In this document: positions 25,101-32,266 of the stretch, in pieces
Position numbering within the stretch: position 1 is the stretch's first letter
How the letters are laid out: the number at the start of each line of letters is the position of its first letter
Assembly (NCBI GenBank): GCA_034432155.1
Contig: DAOUCP010000035.1
Span: forward strand, 1-64,000
DNA from: DAOUCP01 sp034432155
GTDB taxonomy: Bacteria; Chloroflexota; Anaerolineae; Epilineales; Epilineaceae
Length of the DNA stretch: 64,000 bases
Direction of reading: 5' to 3'
Notes under the pieces: generated by a model
What the model was told of the DNA's origin: nothing
The model's input: only the letters and a program-made list of their open reading frames with translations
The model's database searches: none
Translations under genes and position numbers: made by a program

Positions 25101-26001
25101 CCGAGCGCCGAAGAAGTACCGCCTGCCGCCCGAAACCATGCTGCGGCCGCGGGGCTACGCGGTCTTCTATGCCCAGCAGTTCGGATCAGCTGCGCCAGTC
25201 GCCTTCGGCCTGAGCGGCCAGGGCGAGACGGTCGTTCTTAGCTCGGCGGACGGTCGCGGCCAGCTCACTGGGTACATGGCGGGCTTCGCCTTCGCTGCCA
25301 GCGAGCCCGGCATCTCCTGGGGACGCGTGCCGACGACGGTCGGCGTGGATGCCTCGCCGCTAGAGAGCCCAACCTTCGGCGTGGTGCACCCTACGAGCCT
25401 TGAGGATTTCCGGCGCGGCACAGGCGGGGTGAACAGCCCGCCACGTGTTGGGCCGCTCGTGATCAACGAGGTCATGCTCCAGCCGACGGATGGGCGCGCG
25501 GAGTACATTGAGCTCTTCAATCGGACTGCCGAGCCTGTGCCGGCGCGGGCGGACGCGGATTCCAGCCATCGCTGGCGCCTGGAGGGGGCAGTGGCCTTTG
25601 TCCTGCCTCCCGAACTCGTGGTGCCGCCCGCCGGTTACCTGGTAATCGCCGGCACCGATCCGTCCACCTTTCGGCAGCAGTATGCCGTGCCGAGCTCCGT
25701 CACCGTGCTCGGCCCGTTTCAGGGCGAGCTGGACGACAGCGGCGAGGAGCTGCGCCTGGCGAAGCCGGTGGTGCGGGCCGATGGTGGCGTGGTTTACGTA
25801 CCGGCCGATCGGGTGGCCTACCGCAATCGCTCGCCGTGGCCTCTGGGCGCCACTGGCGGTGGGGCGGCCCTGGAACGCCGCCAGCCACACGGCTATGGCA
25901 ATGAGCCGGCCAACTGGACGGCCTTGCGGCGAGGTGGTACCCCAGGGCAAGCGAACCCGGCGCCCCGGTGGTTGGTGCTCCCTCTCCTGCCGAACGGTTG
26001 A
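22156..26001 (+). CDS. Large surface protein: CotH domain with lamin-tail and chitobiase-type domains
   Basis: The 1281-residue protein has a signal segment (1-30) and an Ala-rich linker containing three 15-residue repeats (58-102), then the motif WLFLPLV. A chitobiase/FN3-like domain (~128-205) has the TLDGSPPS turn. A CotH domain (~308-620) contains GTFVHLYLNGLYWGLYNVTE. A second chitobiase-like domain (~700-782) has YTTDGSDPR. Three lamin-tail domains start near 786 (ITEIMYHP), 940 (VNEILAEP) and 1096 (INEVMLQP). The C-terminus ends WLVLPLLPNG. CotH-family proteins include protein kinases; the kinase residues were not traced here. It is likely displayed or secreted. A TATCAT box 8 nt before the ATG suggests an almost leaderless mRNA. 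Confidence 0.88.
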   Translation: MQLRVSDRRSLRLRAVALAWAATVAGMAADVGPSLGEPVGAGAEAAAPAASSLHRPLTASPVQDPAAATALAAASTRQDLVASTALPAASPVQHPAAATALPPAPPPLGPRSWLFLPLVNPTPRTVARVQVSAAHGLYHQPFDLTLQTATEEATIRYTLDGSPPSESHGTVYRAPIRIDRTTVLRAMATRPGYAPSPITTQTYIFLADVLRQPAWPASFPSTWGVYPPGSMGHLSGKPVSADYGMDPRIVEDPRYRSEIERDLQALPSLSVVADPADLFDAVRGIYANPLLEGAASERPASLELLPGAGAGFQVDCGLRIAGSWSRLPDSTLKHSFSVRFRSRYGTANLSYPLFHGAQVAEFDVLRLRGGQTDAFPYFADRAQYAFDQWARDSQRAMGWDSTYGTFVHLYLNGLYWGLYNVTEEPTAALAADHLGGWEEDYDVIKDDHAVEDGSFDGYAAMLATMSTPGLSDRERYERMAQWLDLVQFSDYNLLQIYAGNRDWPDHNYRAIRNRALGLPFQFYTWDMEKLAAIWAHDAAGHDATHPQGARVSIADTAGVDGIHGWLKQFAEYRFLFADRVRYHMFGNGALTPDEAGGRYAEISAPLDGPIVAESARWGDAGPALRTQLDNPQIWLDYWRRYGRTAPQDRDDQWRPRRDWLLRDFFPQRTQVVLGELCAAGLFPPVAAPEFQPADGAGGPWLRVSMRPGIVGCPDTVSEGAIYYTTDGSDPRQPWSETPGTAWSGRPSPSARVYREPIPVTGYTLLRARTLAADQWSALTEATYGTPRIVITEIMYHPLGGEDYEFLELQNREPFAVRLGGMRLSGVAHTFASGVSLPPGGYGVLARDAAHFRERYPGVPLIGIYDGKLANEGETLALWDRRGRLVTEVAYDDGGFWPFGPDGGGWSLVVVDPDGNPNDPENWRASARYHGSPGAIDPDRGYPRVVVNEILAEPEGQEEEAIELHNLTDGWADIGGWFLSDDRRAPKKYRLPPETMLRPRGYAVFYAQQFGSAAPVAFGLSGQGETVVLSSADGRGQLTGYMAGFAFAASEPGISWGRVPTTVGVDASPLESPTFGVVHPTSLEDFRRGTGGVNSPPRVGPLVINEVMLQPTDGRAEYIELFNRTAEPVPARADADSSHRWRLEGAVAFVLPPELVVPPAGYLVIAGTDPSTFRQQYAVPSSVTVLGPFQGELDDSGEELRLAKPVVRADGGVVYVPADRVAYRNRSPWPLGATGGGAALERRQPHGYGNEPANWTALRRGGTPGQANPAPRWLVLPLLPNG
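22327..22461 (+). repeat. Three 45-bp repeats encoding 15-residue units
   Basis: Units 22327-22371, 22372-22416 and 22417-22461 encode (T/A)AS(P/T)(V/R)Q(D/H)xxA(A/S)TAL-type repeats. Units one and three are nearly identical and the middle one has diverged. They lie in the linker behind the signal peptide of the CotH protein. Confidence 0.75.
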
Positions 26002-26068
26002 CCTCCCCCCGCATTGCGCCCGACCGGCGCACCGTGCTCCGCCTCCCGGCAGCGAGGGCGCTGCGAGC

Positions 26069-28357
26069 TCATGGCGTCGAGAGCACCGTTGTCCAGTCGC
26101 CGACCGCCCATAACCGCCCCTCAAGGACAGAGTGATCCACGGTCAGGGCCGCCAAGGGTACGCTGACGGTGGCCACTTCCGACCAGGCGACACCATCGTT
26201 CCGCAGGACGAGGCTGTACTCCCGATCGGGAGTGGGCAGACCGCCGCAGCACTGGGCCACCGCCCAGCATACCTGGTTGGCAGCGGCTACGGCCACCAGA
26301 TGGGCGCCGTAGGGCAGAATCGCCGTCCCGTCGGCGCGGTATAGGCCCAGGAGCGTCACGCCGGTCGGTGTGGCCTCAACGAGATAGCTCTCCGCTGCCG
26401 CCAGGACGCCGTCGCGGCCGACGGCGGTGACATCGACCAGGGAGCCCGGGACGGCCACTTCTGTTGCGCAAGCCGCTGACGGCCCAGCCTCACAGCCTGG
26501 CTCCAAGCGCAACAGACACCCTTCCCCGGCCGCCCAGACCGCCCCGTCGCCGGCCATGGCAACGGCCTGCAGTCGAGCTGGGGCACCGGTTCGCGCCCGC
26601 TCCTGCCAGCCGCCGGAATCCACCGACCACAGCCGTCCCCAGCCATCGCTGCCCACGCCCACCACCCAGAGGCGGCCAGAGCCATCGGCAACGGCATCAA
26701 GGAGGTCGCCGTCCAGCCCCCTACCCGGCGACCACGGTTCCCAGGCCCGGAGGCTGCTGCCCAATCGCAGAATGGTGCCCGCGTCCCCCACCGCCCACAC
26801 CGCTTCCCCTGCGCTGGCCAGCGCGTTCTGTCGCGGCAGCGGCTCGGCCAGCTCGCCGCCGGCGACGGCGTACAGCCCTGTGGGACCGTAGAAGAGCAAG
26901 GCCGAACCGTCCCCCTCGTCCGCCAGCAGCCAGAGGCCCCTGGGCGTTGGGGCAGCGTCGCGCAGACGCCAACGGCTGCGCAATCGGGTCCACGTACGAT
27001 GTGCGGCGTCAAGAAGCCAGACCTGATCGCCCCAGGCATAGAGCACCGAGCCGTCAAGGAGCGGTGCCACCGCCCGGTTGGCGGCATCGCGCGTCTGCGG
27101 TGCGTCGCGAAGGGCCGGACCCACTGGCTCCGGGATCGGGCTGCCCTTGGGAATGCGATAGACTACGGGCGCGGCCGGATCGGTCGTCGAGGCCGCCAGC
27201 CAGACCTCCGGTTCTCCCTCGCTCGGGCTGACGAGGTAGGCATCCACAAGCTGCCGGCCTGGCAGCACGAAGTCATAGGGCCACCAGGTGCCCGGCTGTC
27301 CGTATCGCCAGCTGAGCAGTCCTGGCGTGGCCTGGGGCGATGTCTGCCCGAAGCCGAATGCCCAGCCGTAGCTGCCATACTCCGCCAAGGCCAGCTCGCG
27401 CGGTGCTCCGCTGACTTCCTGGGCAATCTGCCAGCGCCAGACCTCGAATGCGTCGGGACCACCCCGCACGAACGTGCCCCGGCCGTCCGTGCTGCCCACG
27501 GCCCAGGCTGCGATCTCCTGGCCCAGACCGTCGACGAAGACTTGGACGTCGCTGAGCTCGGGCAATTCGGCCGCCACGTCGGCGGCGTCGAACCAGCCGA
27601 GCCCGTGGGCAGTGTGCCGGAGCACGCGCAACGCCGCCGTCACGCCGCTCTCGGTCTCGAAGCGTCCCACCGCCCAGCCCTCCTCAGCGTCGCTGATGTC
27701 CAGCGACAAGAGCTGGACGCGGCCATCGTCGCCGCCGCTGTGTGGCCGGAAGACGGCATCCGCATAGCGGACGATGCGATCGCCGTCACCGACCGCCCAA
27801 CCGCAAGGTGGCCGCGGGCACTCGGAGCTGGCAACGTGGGTGAGCGCCAGGGCGTTCAGTCCGACGAGCGCCGGCCCGAGTTGGGTGCTCCAGGCCCAGT
27901 GGCCTTCCGTACCGCTGGCCAGAAGCTGCGCTACCCCGTCGCCCACGGCAAGCGGACCGCTGGCCAGCGAGCCGTACAGGTCGCGGATGCGTCCAAAGCC
28001 ACCGCAATGGACCACCAGCCCGGCCGCCGCGTCCGGCTTTGCCTGCATCGGGCCAGCGGCGGCGCAGACCTCCATCGGCGTGGCCGTCAGAATCGGTAGA
28101 TAGGCTTGGCCCGCGATGTCTCGCTGGCGGTCCGCTGGCTGCTGCGCCACGCGCGCTCGCGGCCGGTGCTGGTCCGCTGGGCTGGGCACCGCGCCCCTTC
28201 CGGCCGCCTCGCCGAACCCGACATCCCCGACGCGGTGCCCCGCTGGGCGAAGCGCAATTCCGGCGGCGGACTCCGGCGCGCCGGTGAGCCAGGAGACCAG
28301 AAGGGCGAGCAGAGCGAGTGTCGCCAGGTTGCGCTGGTGGCACCTGCGGCCCAGCAC
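26069..28357 (-). CDS. Secreted beta-propeller protein (Ycf48/BNR-like WAVG repeats)
   Basis: The protein is about 762 residues. A hydrophobic signal segment (LATLALLALLVSWLTG) stands near the N-terminus, followed by the motif AYLPILTATP. The rest is repetitive, with recurring WAVG(D/S) blades: GWAVGDGDRIVRY, GWAVGRFETE, AAWAVGSTDG, VWAVGDAGTILRL and LWAVGDWTTVLSTP. This is the pattern of Ycf48/BNR-type propellers. GTG 28357 (or TTG 28363) was chosen because it follows the anti-sigma stop by about 10 nt and precedes the signal segment. It is the third gene of the sigma/anti-sigma operon, so it may be the sensed or output surface protein. No enzymatic residues seen. Confidence 0.75.
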   Translation of the reverse strand: MLGRRCHQRNLATLALLALLVSWLTGAPESAAGIALRPAGHRVGDVGFGEAAGRGAVPSPADQHRPRARVAQQPADRQRDIAGQAYLPILTATPMEVCAAAGPMQAKPDAAAGLVVHCGGFGRIRDLYGSLASGPLAVGDGVAQLLASGTEGHWAWSTQLGPALVGLNALALTHVASSECPRPPCGWAVGDGDRIVRYADAVFRPHSGGDDGRVQLLSLDISDAEEGWAVGRFETESGVTAALRVLRHTAHGLGWFDAADVAAELPELSDVQVFVDGLGQEIAAWAVGSTDGRGTFVRGGPDAFEVWRWQIAQEVSGAPRELALAEYGSYGWAFGFGQTSPQATPGLLSWRYGQPGTWWPYDFVLPGRQLVDAYLVSPSEGEPEVWLAASTTDPAAPVVYRIPKGSPIPEPVGPALRDAPQTRDAANRAVAPLLDGSVLYAWGDQVWLLDAAHRTWTRLRSRWRLRDAAPTPRGLWLLADEGDGSALLFYGPTGLYAVAGGELAEPLPRQNALASAGEAVWAVGDAGTILRLGSSLRAWEPWSPGRGLDGDLLDAVADGSGRLWVVGVGSDGWGRLWSVDSGGWQERARTGAPARLQAVAMAGDGAVWAAGEGCLLRLEPGCEAGPSAACATEVAVPGSLVDVTAVGRDGVLAAAESYLVEATPTGVTLLGLYRADGTAILPYGAHLVAVAAANQVCWAVAQCCGGLPTPDREYSLVLRNDGVAWSEVATVSVPLAALTVDHSVLEGRLWAVGDWTTVLSTP

Positions 28358-28367
28358 CGGCAACGCC

Positions 28368-29231
28368 CTAGGGGCGAGGTGCCCCTCCGGTCGGACTGCC
28401 TTGCCGCAGCCTCGGCCCCACGGACTCGCCCGCGGCATCGGTGGGCTGCGGCCTGGGCGTCGTAGTCGGGCGACCGGTAGAGGTTGGCTCCGGCGTGGAG
28501 GTGGCTGGTAGCCCAGGGGTGGCACTCGGCTCCGCCGTTGCCGTCGCCGGTGGCTCGTCGGTGCCCGAACTGGGTGTGACCTCGGGGCTAGGCGTCGGCA
28601 GGCTGGGCGAAGACGTGACTGGCACGACCGAAGGCTGCTGCGGCCTCGCTGGAGCCGATGCGCGAGCGGGCTCGGCGGCCCGATCGACGCCGGTAGCGGG
28701 GGAATGAGCGCCCGGATCCAGGAGCGCCCCCGCCGGCGAGGCAGCCGGCGACGCCTGGAGCCCCGACGGCGCCTGCGGGGAGGTGGCAGCGCTCGGCAGA
28801 CCCAGCGGCCGATGAGGCATCGGATTCGGCGCGTCCACAGGCCGGGCATCGAGACTGGCGCCGGCAGCGGTGGCACGGGCGCTCCGTTCGCCTTCGCCAG
28901 CCGGCCGCTCCTCGGGGGAGGGGGCGGTCGTGAGGCTCGGCGCAAGCCTCGCTGGCAACTGGGGTGAACGGCGGCCGCGGCCCAGGGAGACCGCGCTACC
29001 GACCGCCAACACCAGCGCGAGCAGGGCCACCAGCAACACCGGGGCCGGCTGCCGCGCGAGACGGGCCAGCGGCCGCGGACCCGAGGGACGGTTCGTCGCC
29101 AGCGGCCTGCCTTCCACCAGGGCGAGGCGCAGCGCCGCGCGGAAAGCGGGCGATGGCTGCCGCTTCTCCTCTGGCCGCAATCGCTCGGCCAGCTGCAGCT
29201 CACGGTCCAGGTCATCCGGCTGCGTGGGCAC
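28368..29231 (-). CDS. Membrane-anchored anti-sigma-like protein with Pro/Thr/Ser-rich exterior
   Basis: The ~287-residue protein has a cytoplasmic N-terminal segment (DDLDRELQLAERLRPEEKRQ then FRAALRLAL) similar to the short helical domain found beside ECF sigma factors in Chloroflexota (DUF5667-like, by eye). One membrane helix follows (APVLLVALLALVLAVGSAVSLG) and then ~180 residues of Pro/Ser/Thr/Ala-rich sequence outside. GTG 29231 (or TTG 29234) was chosen because AGGGGGAG lies upstream; it overlaps the sigma stop by 20 nt. There is no zinc-binding ZAS motif. It probably holds the sigma factor and reports an external signal (inference from gene order). Confidence 0.7.
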   Translation of the reverse strand: MPTQPDDLDRELQLAERLRPEEKRQPSPAFRAALRLALVEGRPLATNRPSGPRPLARLARQPAPVLLVALLALVLAVGSAVSLGRGRRSPQLPARLAPSLTTAPSPEERPAGEGERSARATAAGASLDARPVDAPNPMPHRPLGLPSAATSPQAPSGLQASPAASPAGALLDPGAHSPATGVDRAAEPARASAPARPQQPSVVPVTSSPSLPTPSPEVTPSSGTDEPPATATAEPSATPGLPATSTPEPTSTGRPTTTPRPQPTDAAGESVGPRLRQGSPTGGAPRP

Positions 29232-29766
29232 CAACGCTTCGCTCCCCCTCAAGCAACAATCGCAACCGACGACGGGCGCGCTGCAGGCGCTTGAGCACGG
29301 CTTCCTCGCTGCACGAGAGCACCTGCGCCATTTCGGCCGTCGTCAGGTCGGCGAAGTAGCACAGGCCCAGGACTTCCTGATCGGCCGCCGGCAGCCGTGC
29401 GTAAGCCTCTCGAACCGCCACTCGATCCTCGATCACGCCACTCCGATCGCCCGTCGTCTCGCGCGCCGTCAAGCCGACCATCTGCAGCAGCCGTTGCCGT
29501 CGGTAGTGGTTCGCCACCACATGGCCGGCAATGCGATACAGCCACGCCAGGAAGGGCACGCCCCGCTCCTGGTACTTGGCGACGGCCTTCAGAGCTCGCT
29601 CCCAGACCACCGCCGCCAAGTCCTCCGCCAATGCATCGTCCTCCACGCGGCTGGCAATGTAATGGTAGATGGCGTCGCAGTGCCGGTCATAGAGTGCACC
29701 AAAGGCCTGCCGATCGGTGCGCGCCGCCTGCACTAGCGCCGCTTCGTCGGCCGGGCCCCAGCCCAT
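29212..29766 (-). CDS. RNA polymerase ECF sigma factor
   Basis: The sigma-70 family ECF protein (184 residues from ATG 29766) has region 2 at ~12-80 (AFGALYDRHCDAIYHYIASR, DLAAVVWERALKAV, then FLAWLYRIAGHVVANHYRR) and region 4 at ~118-165 (LPAADQEVLGLCYFADLTTAEMAQVL). It directs RNA polymerase to a specific regulon. A GTG at 29859 is an alternative start; it lies about 8 nt after a TATAAT, which would make a leaderless transcript with 31 extra residues. The gene overlaps the anti-sigma-like gene, as expected for a sigma/anti-sigma pair. Confidence 0.88.
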   Translation of the reverse strand: MGWGPADEAALVQAARTDRQAFGALYDRHCDAIYHYIASRVEDDALAEDLAAVVWERALKAVAKYQERGVPFLAWLYRIAGHVVANHYRRQRLLQMVGLTARETTGDRSGVIEDRVAVREAYARLPAADQEVLGLCYFADLTTAEMAQVLSCSEEAVLKRLQRARRRLRLLLEGERSVGAHAAG

Positions 29767-29867
29767 ATTCCTCGCAACCGTATTAACACCCGACGAGCCT
29801 GCGGTGGACTCTGCGGCCCTGCCGGCTTCCCCGTTGGCCCAATCGTCACCTTCCCGCACGGTGGCGC

Positions 29868-29873
29868 ATTATA
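29868..29873 (-). promoter_or_regulatory. Candidate -10 box upstream of the ECF sigma gene
   Basis: On the minus strand a perfect TATAAT reads 29873-29868. A possible TTGAAG (29893-29888) is only 14 nt upstream, which is short. The predicted start near 29861 lies almost on the GTG at 29859. Confidence 0.4.
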
Positions 29874-30033
29874 GGCCCGGCACCGAGCTTCAAGCCGACG
29901 GCCATCGCTTGGGGCTCCCCCGTCCGGGACGGCGTACCGGCTCGGCGTCTTGCCTCGTCGGCCGGTCGGCAGTCGCGCCGCCGCCAGCGCGCTCGCCTCC
30001 TGCCGGGCAGCCCCGCCATGGCCGACGATCTCC

Positions 30034-30062
30034 TTGAGTCGCGCGACACGGCAGGCTAGCAT
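30034..30062 (+). promoter_or_regulatory. Predicted queG promoter giving a leaderless mRNA
   Basis: TTGAGT (30034-30039) and TAGCAT (30057-30062) are 17 nt apart. The transcription start falls at about 30069-30070, only 2-3 nt before the GTG start of queG at 30072. The whole 29767-30071 interval otherwise holds only this promoter and the divergent one of the sigma gene. Confidence 0.5.
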
Positions 30063-30071
30063 TGGGCCGCG

Positions 30072-31247
30072 GTGAAGGACACCGGCGCCTGGATCGTCGA
30101 GGCAGCCCACGAAGTCGGCCTAGATGCGGTGGGCGTGTGCGCGGCCCAACCCTCCGAGCGGGCTGCGGCCGCCCTCCGGGACTGGGTCGATCGAGGCTTT
30201 GCCGCCGACATGGCGTACCTGGCGCGGCCCGACCGCTTGGCTCGGCTTTTCTCGCCAGAGACGTGGGATCGCCCGCACCACGCTCTGCTTCTCGCGGCCG
30301 CGAGCTATCATCCGCCGCCTCCGATGCCCGCCGAAGGCTCAGCCGACGGCAGCGTCCGCATCGCGGCGCACGCTTGCGGGCCGGACTACCATCGGGCCCT
30401 GGGGCGACGGCTGGACGCGCTTGCCGAACGCTTGACCCGGCGCCTGGGGCCAGTCGTCGTGGGGAGGAGCGTCGATACCGCGCCCATCCTCGAACGGGAT
30501 GCGGCCGCGCGGGCAGGTTTGGGTTTCATCGGCCGCAACGCGATGCTCATCCATCCGCGCTTCGGCTCCTGGCTGCTGCTGGGCGAACTCCGGCTGGCCC
30601 GGTCGCTGCCGATCGAGAGGGCGCCGTCCACGGGGACCTGTGGCCAGTGCCGGCGGTGTCTCGACGAGTGCCCCACCCGTGCCCTCGTCGCCCCCTACGT
30701 GGTGGATAGCCGACGCTGCATCAGCTACCTGACGATCGAGCATCGCGGCTGGATCCCGCTCGAGCTGAGGCCCCTCCTGGGCAACTGGGTGTTCGGCTGC
30801 GACGCCTGTGCCCTGGTCTGCCCTTACAACCAGCACCGCAAACGTCGCCTGGCCGGCCCCCAGGTCGATGGCGGCCATCGGGAGCCGCGATCCGGGGGCG
30901 CCGGAACGAGCGCGTGTGTCGATCCCCGGCCTTCGCTCACCGAGCTCATGGCCCTGGACGAGACCGCCTTGCTGGCCCGCTACCGGGGCACGCCCGTTCG
31001 CCGCGCCGGGGCTGTGGGATTGCTTCGCAACTTGTGCATCGCGGCCGGCAACTGGGCCGCTCCCGAACTCGTGCCGGCCCTGCGGTTGCGCCTGGCCCAT
31101 GCCGAGCCGATGGTGCGCGGCCACGCCGCCTGGGCGTTGGGTCGCATCGGCGACGCCGCGGCCAGGCGAGCGCTCGCTGCCGCTCTCCGCTACGAGGACA
31201 ATGGCCTTGTCCGTCGAGAAATCGTGCAGGCGCTCGATGGTCCGTGA
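30072..31247 (+). CDS. queG: Epoxyqueuosine reductase
   Basis: QueG reduces epoxyqueuosine to queuosine in tRNA using cobalamin and two 4Fe-4S clusters. The 391-residue protein has an N-terminal substrate/cobalamin domain (VDTAPILERDAAARAGLGFIGRN, 138-160, carrying the catalytic Asp139). The ferredoxin-like part has CGQCRRCLDECP, a further Cys in CISYLTIEHRG, and CDACALVCPYN. HEAT-like repeats form the C-terminus (LRHAEPMVRGHAAWALGRIG-type). The length is normal for QueG with HEAT repeats. The GTG start follows a promoter by 10 nt. No other queuosine gene is nearby. Confidence 0.93.
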   Translation: MKDTGAWIVEAAHEVGLDAVGVCAAQPSERAAAALRDWVDRGFAADMAYLARPDRLARLFSPETWDRPHHALLLAAASYHPPPPMPAEGSADGSVRIAAHACGPDYHRALGRRLDALAERLTRRLGPVVVGRSVDTAPILERDAAARAGLGFIGRNAMLIHPRFGSWLLLGELRLARSLPIERAPSTGTCGQCRRCLDECPTRALVAPYVVDSRRCISYLTIEHRGWIPLELRPLLGNWVFGCDACALVCPYNQHRKRRLAGPQVDGGHREPRSGGAGTSACVDPRPSLTELMALDETALLARYRGTPVRRAGAVGLLRNLCIAAGNWAAPELVPALRLRLAHAEPMVRGHAAWALGRIGDAAARRALAAALRYEDNGLVRREIVQALDGP

Positions 31248-31282
31248 GGCCGCTTGCGCCGTGCGAGGGCCGCCGCCCCGGC

Positions 31283-32089
31283 CTAACCAGCGGTGGTCTC
31301 GACCTCCTCGCGCAAGCCGGCCAAGGGCCGGCTGATGGCTTCGAGAAGAGCGATTTCGGCGCGCGCCCCCTTGGGAAAGACGGCCGGTACCCGATCGCGG
31401 TAGCGGCGGTATTCCTCACCAAACCGCTCGATCAGCTCCTGCTCTTCGACACCGTACCAACGGGGATGGTAGGCGAAGATGAACAGGCTTGCCAGAAGCA
31501 AGGCGTAGGCCGATCCGTTCCACAGCGCCAAGGCCAACACCCCGCGGTCGATGCCGGCATACACCGGATGACGGATGAGTCGGTAGAGAGAGCTGGACAA
31601 CCGTCGCCCCTCGTCGGGGTAGTAGTTGTAAACGAGCGCCAGCGTATCCACGCCGGCCAACTGCAGCGATCGCAAGAAGAGCAAGGCGCCGGTCACGAGG
31701 AGGTAGAGAGCCAGCACTCCGGCCAGTGGCTTGGGCACCAGGCGCACAACCTCCTCTCCGCGTAGCCAGCCGCCCCCCAGCCACACATAAAGCACACTCG
31801 CCAGGTTGAGCCCGGTGGCCGGCAGGAAGCGCATGAAGAAGGCGTCGGCATAGGCCAGTCGCAGTTGCCGGCCATTCACCGCCTGACCGATGATCAAATA
31901 GGTAACGACGTACAGGGCGATCTGGAGTCCCAGCGCCGCGACGGGAGCCCACGTCTCCACGTACAAGAGAGCCCCGAGCGGCACGCCGAGGGCCACCAGC
32001 ACGATGATGAGGGCCCGTACGAAGCCGCGAAGCGATGCCAGCTCCGGCACCTTATCCACGAGCCGGGCCAGGCCAGGGATCAGGTTCAT
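31283..32089 (-). CDS. ICMT-like integral membrane methyltransferase family protein
   Basis: The 268-residue protein has five or six membrane helices. Near the C-terminus, SLYRLIRHPVYAG and EEQELIERFGEEYRRYRDRVP form the conserved signature of isoprenylcysteine carboxyl methyltransferase/PEMT-like membrane methyltransferases (RHP..(Y/x)G...EE..L...FG..Y..Y...V). This pattern binds S-adenosylmethionine at the membrane. ATG 32089 is preceded by GGGAGGTG; longer versions lack a ribosome binding site. The substrate is unknown; phospholipid, quinone or protein methylation are possible. Confidence 0.78.
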   Translation of the reverse strand: MNLIPGLARLVDKVPELASLRGFVRALIIVLVALGVPLGALLYVETWAPVAALGLQIALYVVTYLIIGQAVNGRQLRLAYADAFFMRFLPATGLNLASVLYVWLGGGWLRGEEVVRLVPKPLAGVLALYLLVTGALLFLRSLQLAGVDTLALVYNYYPDEGRRLSSSLYRLIRHPVYAGIDRGVLALALWNGSAYALLLASLFIFAYHPRWYGVEEQELIERFGEEYRRYRDRVPAVFPKGARAEIALLEAISRPLAGLREEVETTAG

Positions 32090-32266
32090 CGGCGCACCTC
32101 CCTTGTGCGTGCCGCGCATCGTGCTGACCACCGACACCACCATCCGCCAGCCAGCAACGGGAAAGTACGCGCCCAGCCTTCGGCTGTCAAGCTGGCCGGC
32201 CAGGCGTTGTGGTATCATCACCTCTCGCCCACCCTTCCGCAAGAACACTCCGAGAGCGAAGCGACG

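Noticed and set aside
26069..29215. 1048-codon frame extending the propeller gene over the anti-sigma gene
   Set aside because: The first ~285 codons are Arg/Pro-rich shadow of the anti-sigma-like gene; the signal segment sets the start near 28357.
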